Positions 6,036 to 6,677 of a DNA stretch of 6,677 nucleotides are shown in pieces. Every line of letters starts with the position of its first letter. Within the stretch, counting starts at the first letter, position 1. The position numbers were made by a program, and so were the translations under genes. Source of the stretch: Firmicutes bacterium UBA3941. GTDB taxonomy: Bacteria > Bacillota > Clostridia > Caldicoprobacterales > UBA3941. A model generated the notes under the pieces. The model searched no databases. It worked only from the letters and a program-made list of their open reading frames with translations, and was not told the DNA's origin. Where the stretch lies: assembly GCA_002385665.1 (NCBI GenBank), contig DGDX01000114.1:1-6677 (forward strand), in the 5' to 3' direction.

Positions 6036-6677
6036 TTAAGAGTTGCGAAGGCGCTCTTCCAGAGCTGCCAGCTGGTTAGCTAATTCTTCAGGTAATTTGT
6101 CTCCATAGATCTTATAGTATTCCTTTATGGATTCAACTTCCTGTAGCCATTTTTCTTTGTCAACAGCCAAGAGCTCTTTCATATCTTCTTCGCTAACATC
6201 CAGACCTTCGGTATCTATGGCATCCACGGTAGGCATGTAGCCTATGGGAGTCTTAACAGCCTTGCCCTTACCGGATGTTCTTTCGAATATCCATTTTAGT
6301 ACGCGGCTATTCTCGCCAAATCCGGGCCACAGCCAATTCCCCTCATCGTCTTTACGGAACCAATTGACATAGAAGAGCTTGGGTAGCTTTTCAGGGTCAG
6401 CTTTTTTACCGATTTCCAACCAGTGCTTTAGATAATCCCCCATATGGTAGCCACAGAAGGGCAACATAGCAAAGGGATCACGACGCACTTGACCGATTTT
6501 ATCGGATATAGCAGCTGCTGTAATCTCTGAGCCCATGATGGATCCCATGAATACACCATGCTCCCAGTCAAAGCTTTCATGTACCAAGGGTATGGTGCTG
6601 GGGCGACGTCCACCGATTAGGATTGCAGAGATAGGTACTCCTGCAGGGTCTTCCCACTCGGGTGCAATTGCAGGACA
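6036..6677 (-). CDS. Phosphoenolpyruvate carboxykinase (GTP), C-terminal part; 5' end outside window
   Basis: The minus-strand frame is open from the window edge (first codon TGT at 6677) to the TAA at 6036-6038 and gives the last 213 residues of an enzyme normally about 600 long. PEPCK interconverts oxaloacetate plus GTP with PEP, CO2 and GDP in the cytosol. Visible family landmarks, numbered in the fragment, are [13 protein letters not shown] (1-13), the active-site IGGRRP (21-26), SEITAAA (50-56), DPFAMLPF (67-74) and the guanine-nucleotide pocket WF...W...PGFGENS (106-123). Of the three Phe residues that hold the guanine ring in vertebrate enzymes (517, 525, 530), the first and third are kept as Phe107 and Phe120; the middle one is Trp115. 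TPIGYMP (143-149) also fits. The GTP-type signature separates it from the unrelated ATP-dependent enzyme pckA. The 3' end is intact and is followed by a strong terminator. An apparent TTG start at 6587 is internal. Confidence 0.96.
   Translation of the reverse strand, partial: CPAIAPEWEDPAGVPISAILIGGRRPSTIPLVHESFDWEHGVFMGSIMGSEITAAAISDKIGQVRRDPFAMLPFCGYHMGDYLKHWLEIGKKADPEKLPKLFYVNWFRKDDEGNWLWPGFGENSRVLKWIFERTSGKGKAVKTPIGYMPTVDAIDTEGLDVSEEDMKELLAVDKEKWLQEVESIKEYYKIYGDKLPEELANQLAALEERLRNS

Noticed and set aside
6428..6613. Second minus-strand frame overlapping the pckG fragment
   Set aside because: It is out of frame with the clear PEPCK reading frame, which continues unbroken to the window edge.

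Overview
The window looks like chromosomal DNA from an anaerobic, low-to-moderate GC member of the Firmicutes, most likely the class Clostridia. The reasons are strong AGGAGG-type ribosome binding sites, TTG used as a start codon, frequent AGG (Arg) and ATA (Ile) codons, a THUMP-domain RNA methyltransferase that reads like Bacillus subtilis YpsC almost end to end, and a GTP-type PEP carboxykinase. Species cannot be fixed from this sequence. No rRNA, tRNA, CRISPR array, transposase or phage gene was seen.

Layout. Bases 1-211 form a non-coding leader with two successive inverted repeats (10-45 and 65-97), a short direct repeat and a likely extended -10 promoter. Three plus-strand genes with gaps of about 16-22 bases then look like one operon: a short-chain dehydrogenase/reductase (212-988), a fumarate-reductase-like FAD protein that starts at a TTG (1006-3000), and the YpsC-type RNA methyltransferase (3017-4153). 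A 122-base gap holds a TATAAT box buried in a nested palindrome. It is followed by a lipoprotein with an SH3b domain and a COG1306-type glycoside-hydrolase-like barrel (4276-5796). A 239-base AT-rich gap ends in a strong hairpin terminator (about 5981-6012) that serves the convergent minus-strand gene pckG, of which only the C-terminal 213 residues lie in the window.

How the genes fit together. The first two genes are both redox enzymes, are tightly spaced, and probably act on the same or successive substrates; the substrate is unknown. The methyltransferase downstream is a housekeeping RNA-modification enzyme and probably shares only the transcript. The lipoprotein is a cell-surface protein likely aimed at the cell wall or other polysaccharide. 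PEP carboxykinase links oxaloacetate and PEP in central metabolism and is a separate transcription unit.

Most of the window is ordinary. The least explained parts are the dehydrogenase/flavoprotein pair and the structured leader in front of it. No clearly new defence, mobile or RNA system is evident.
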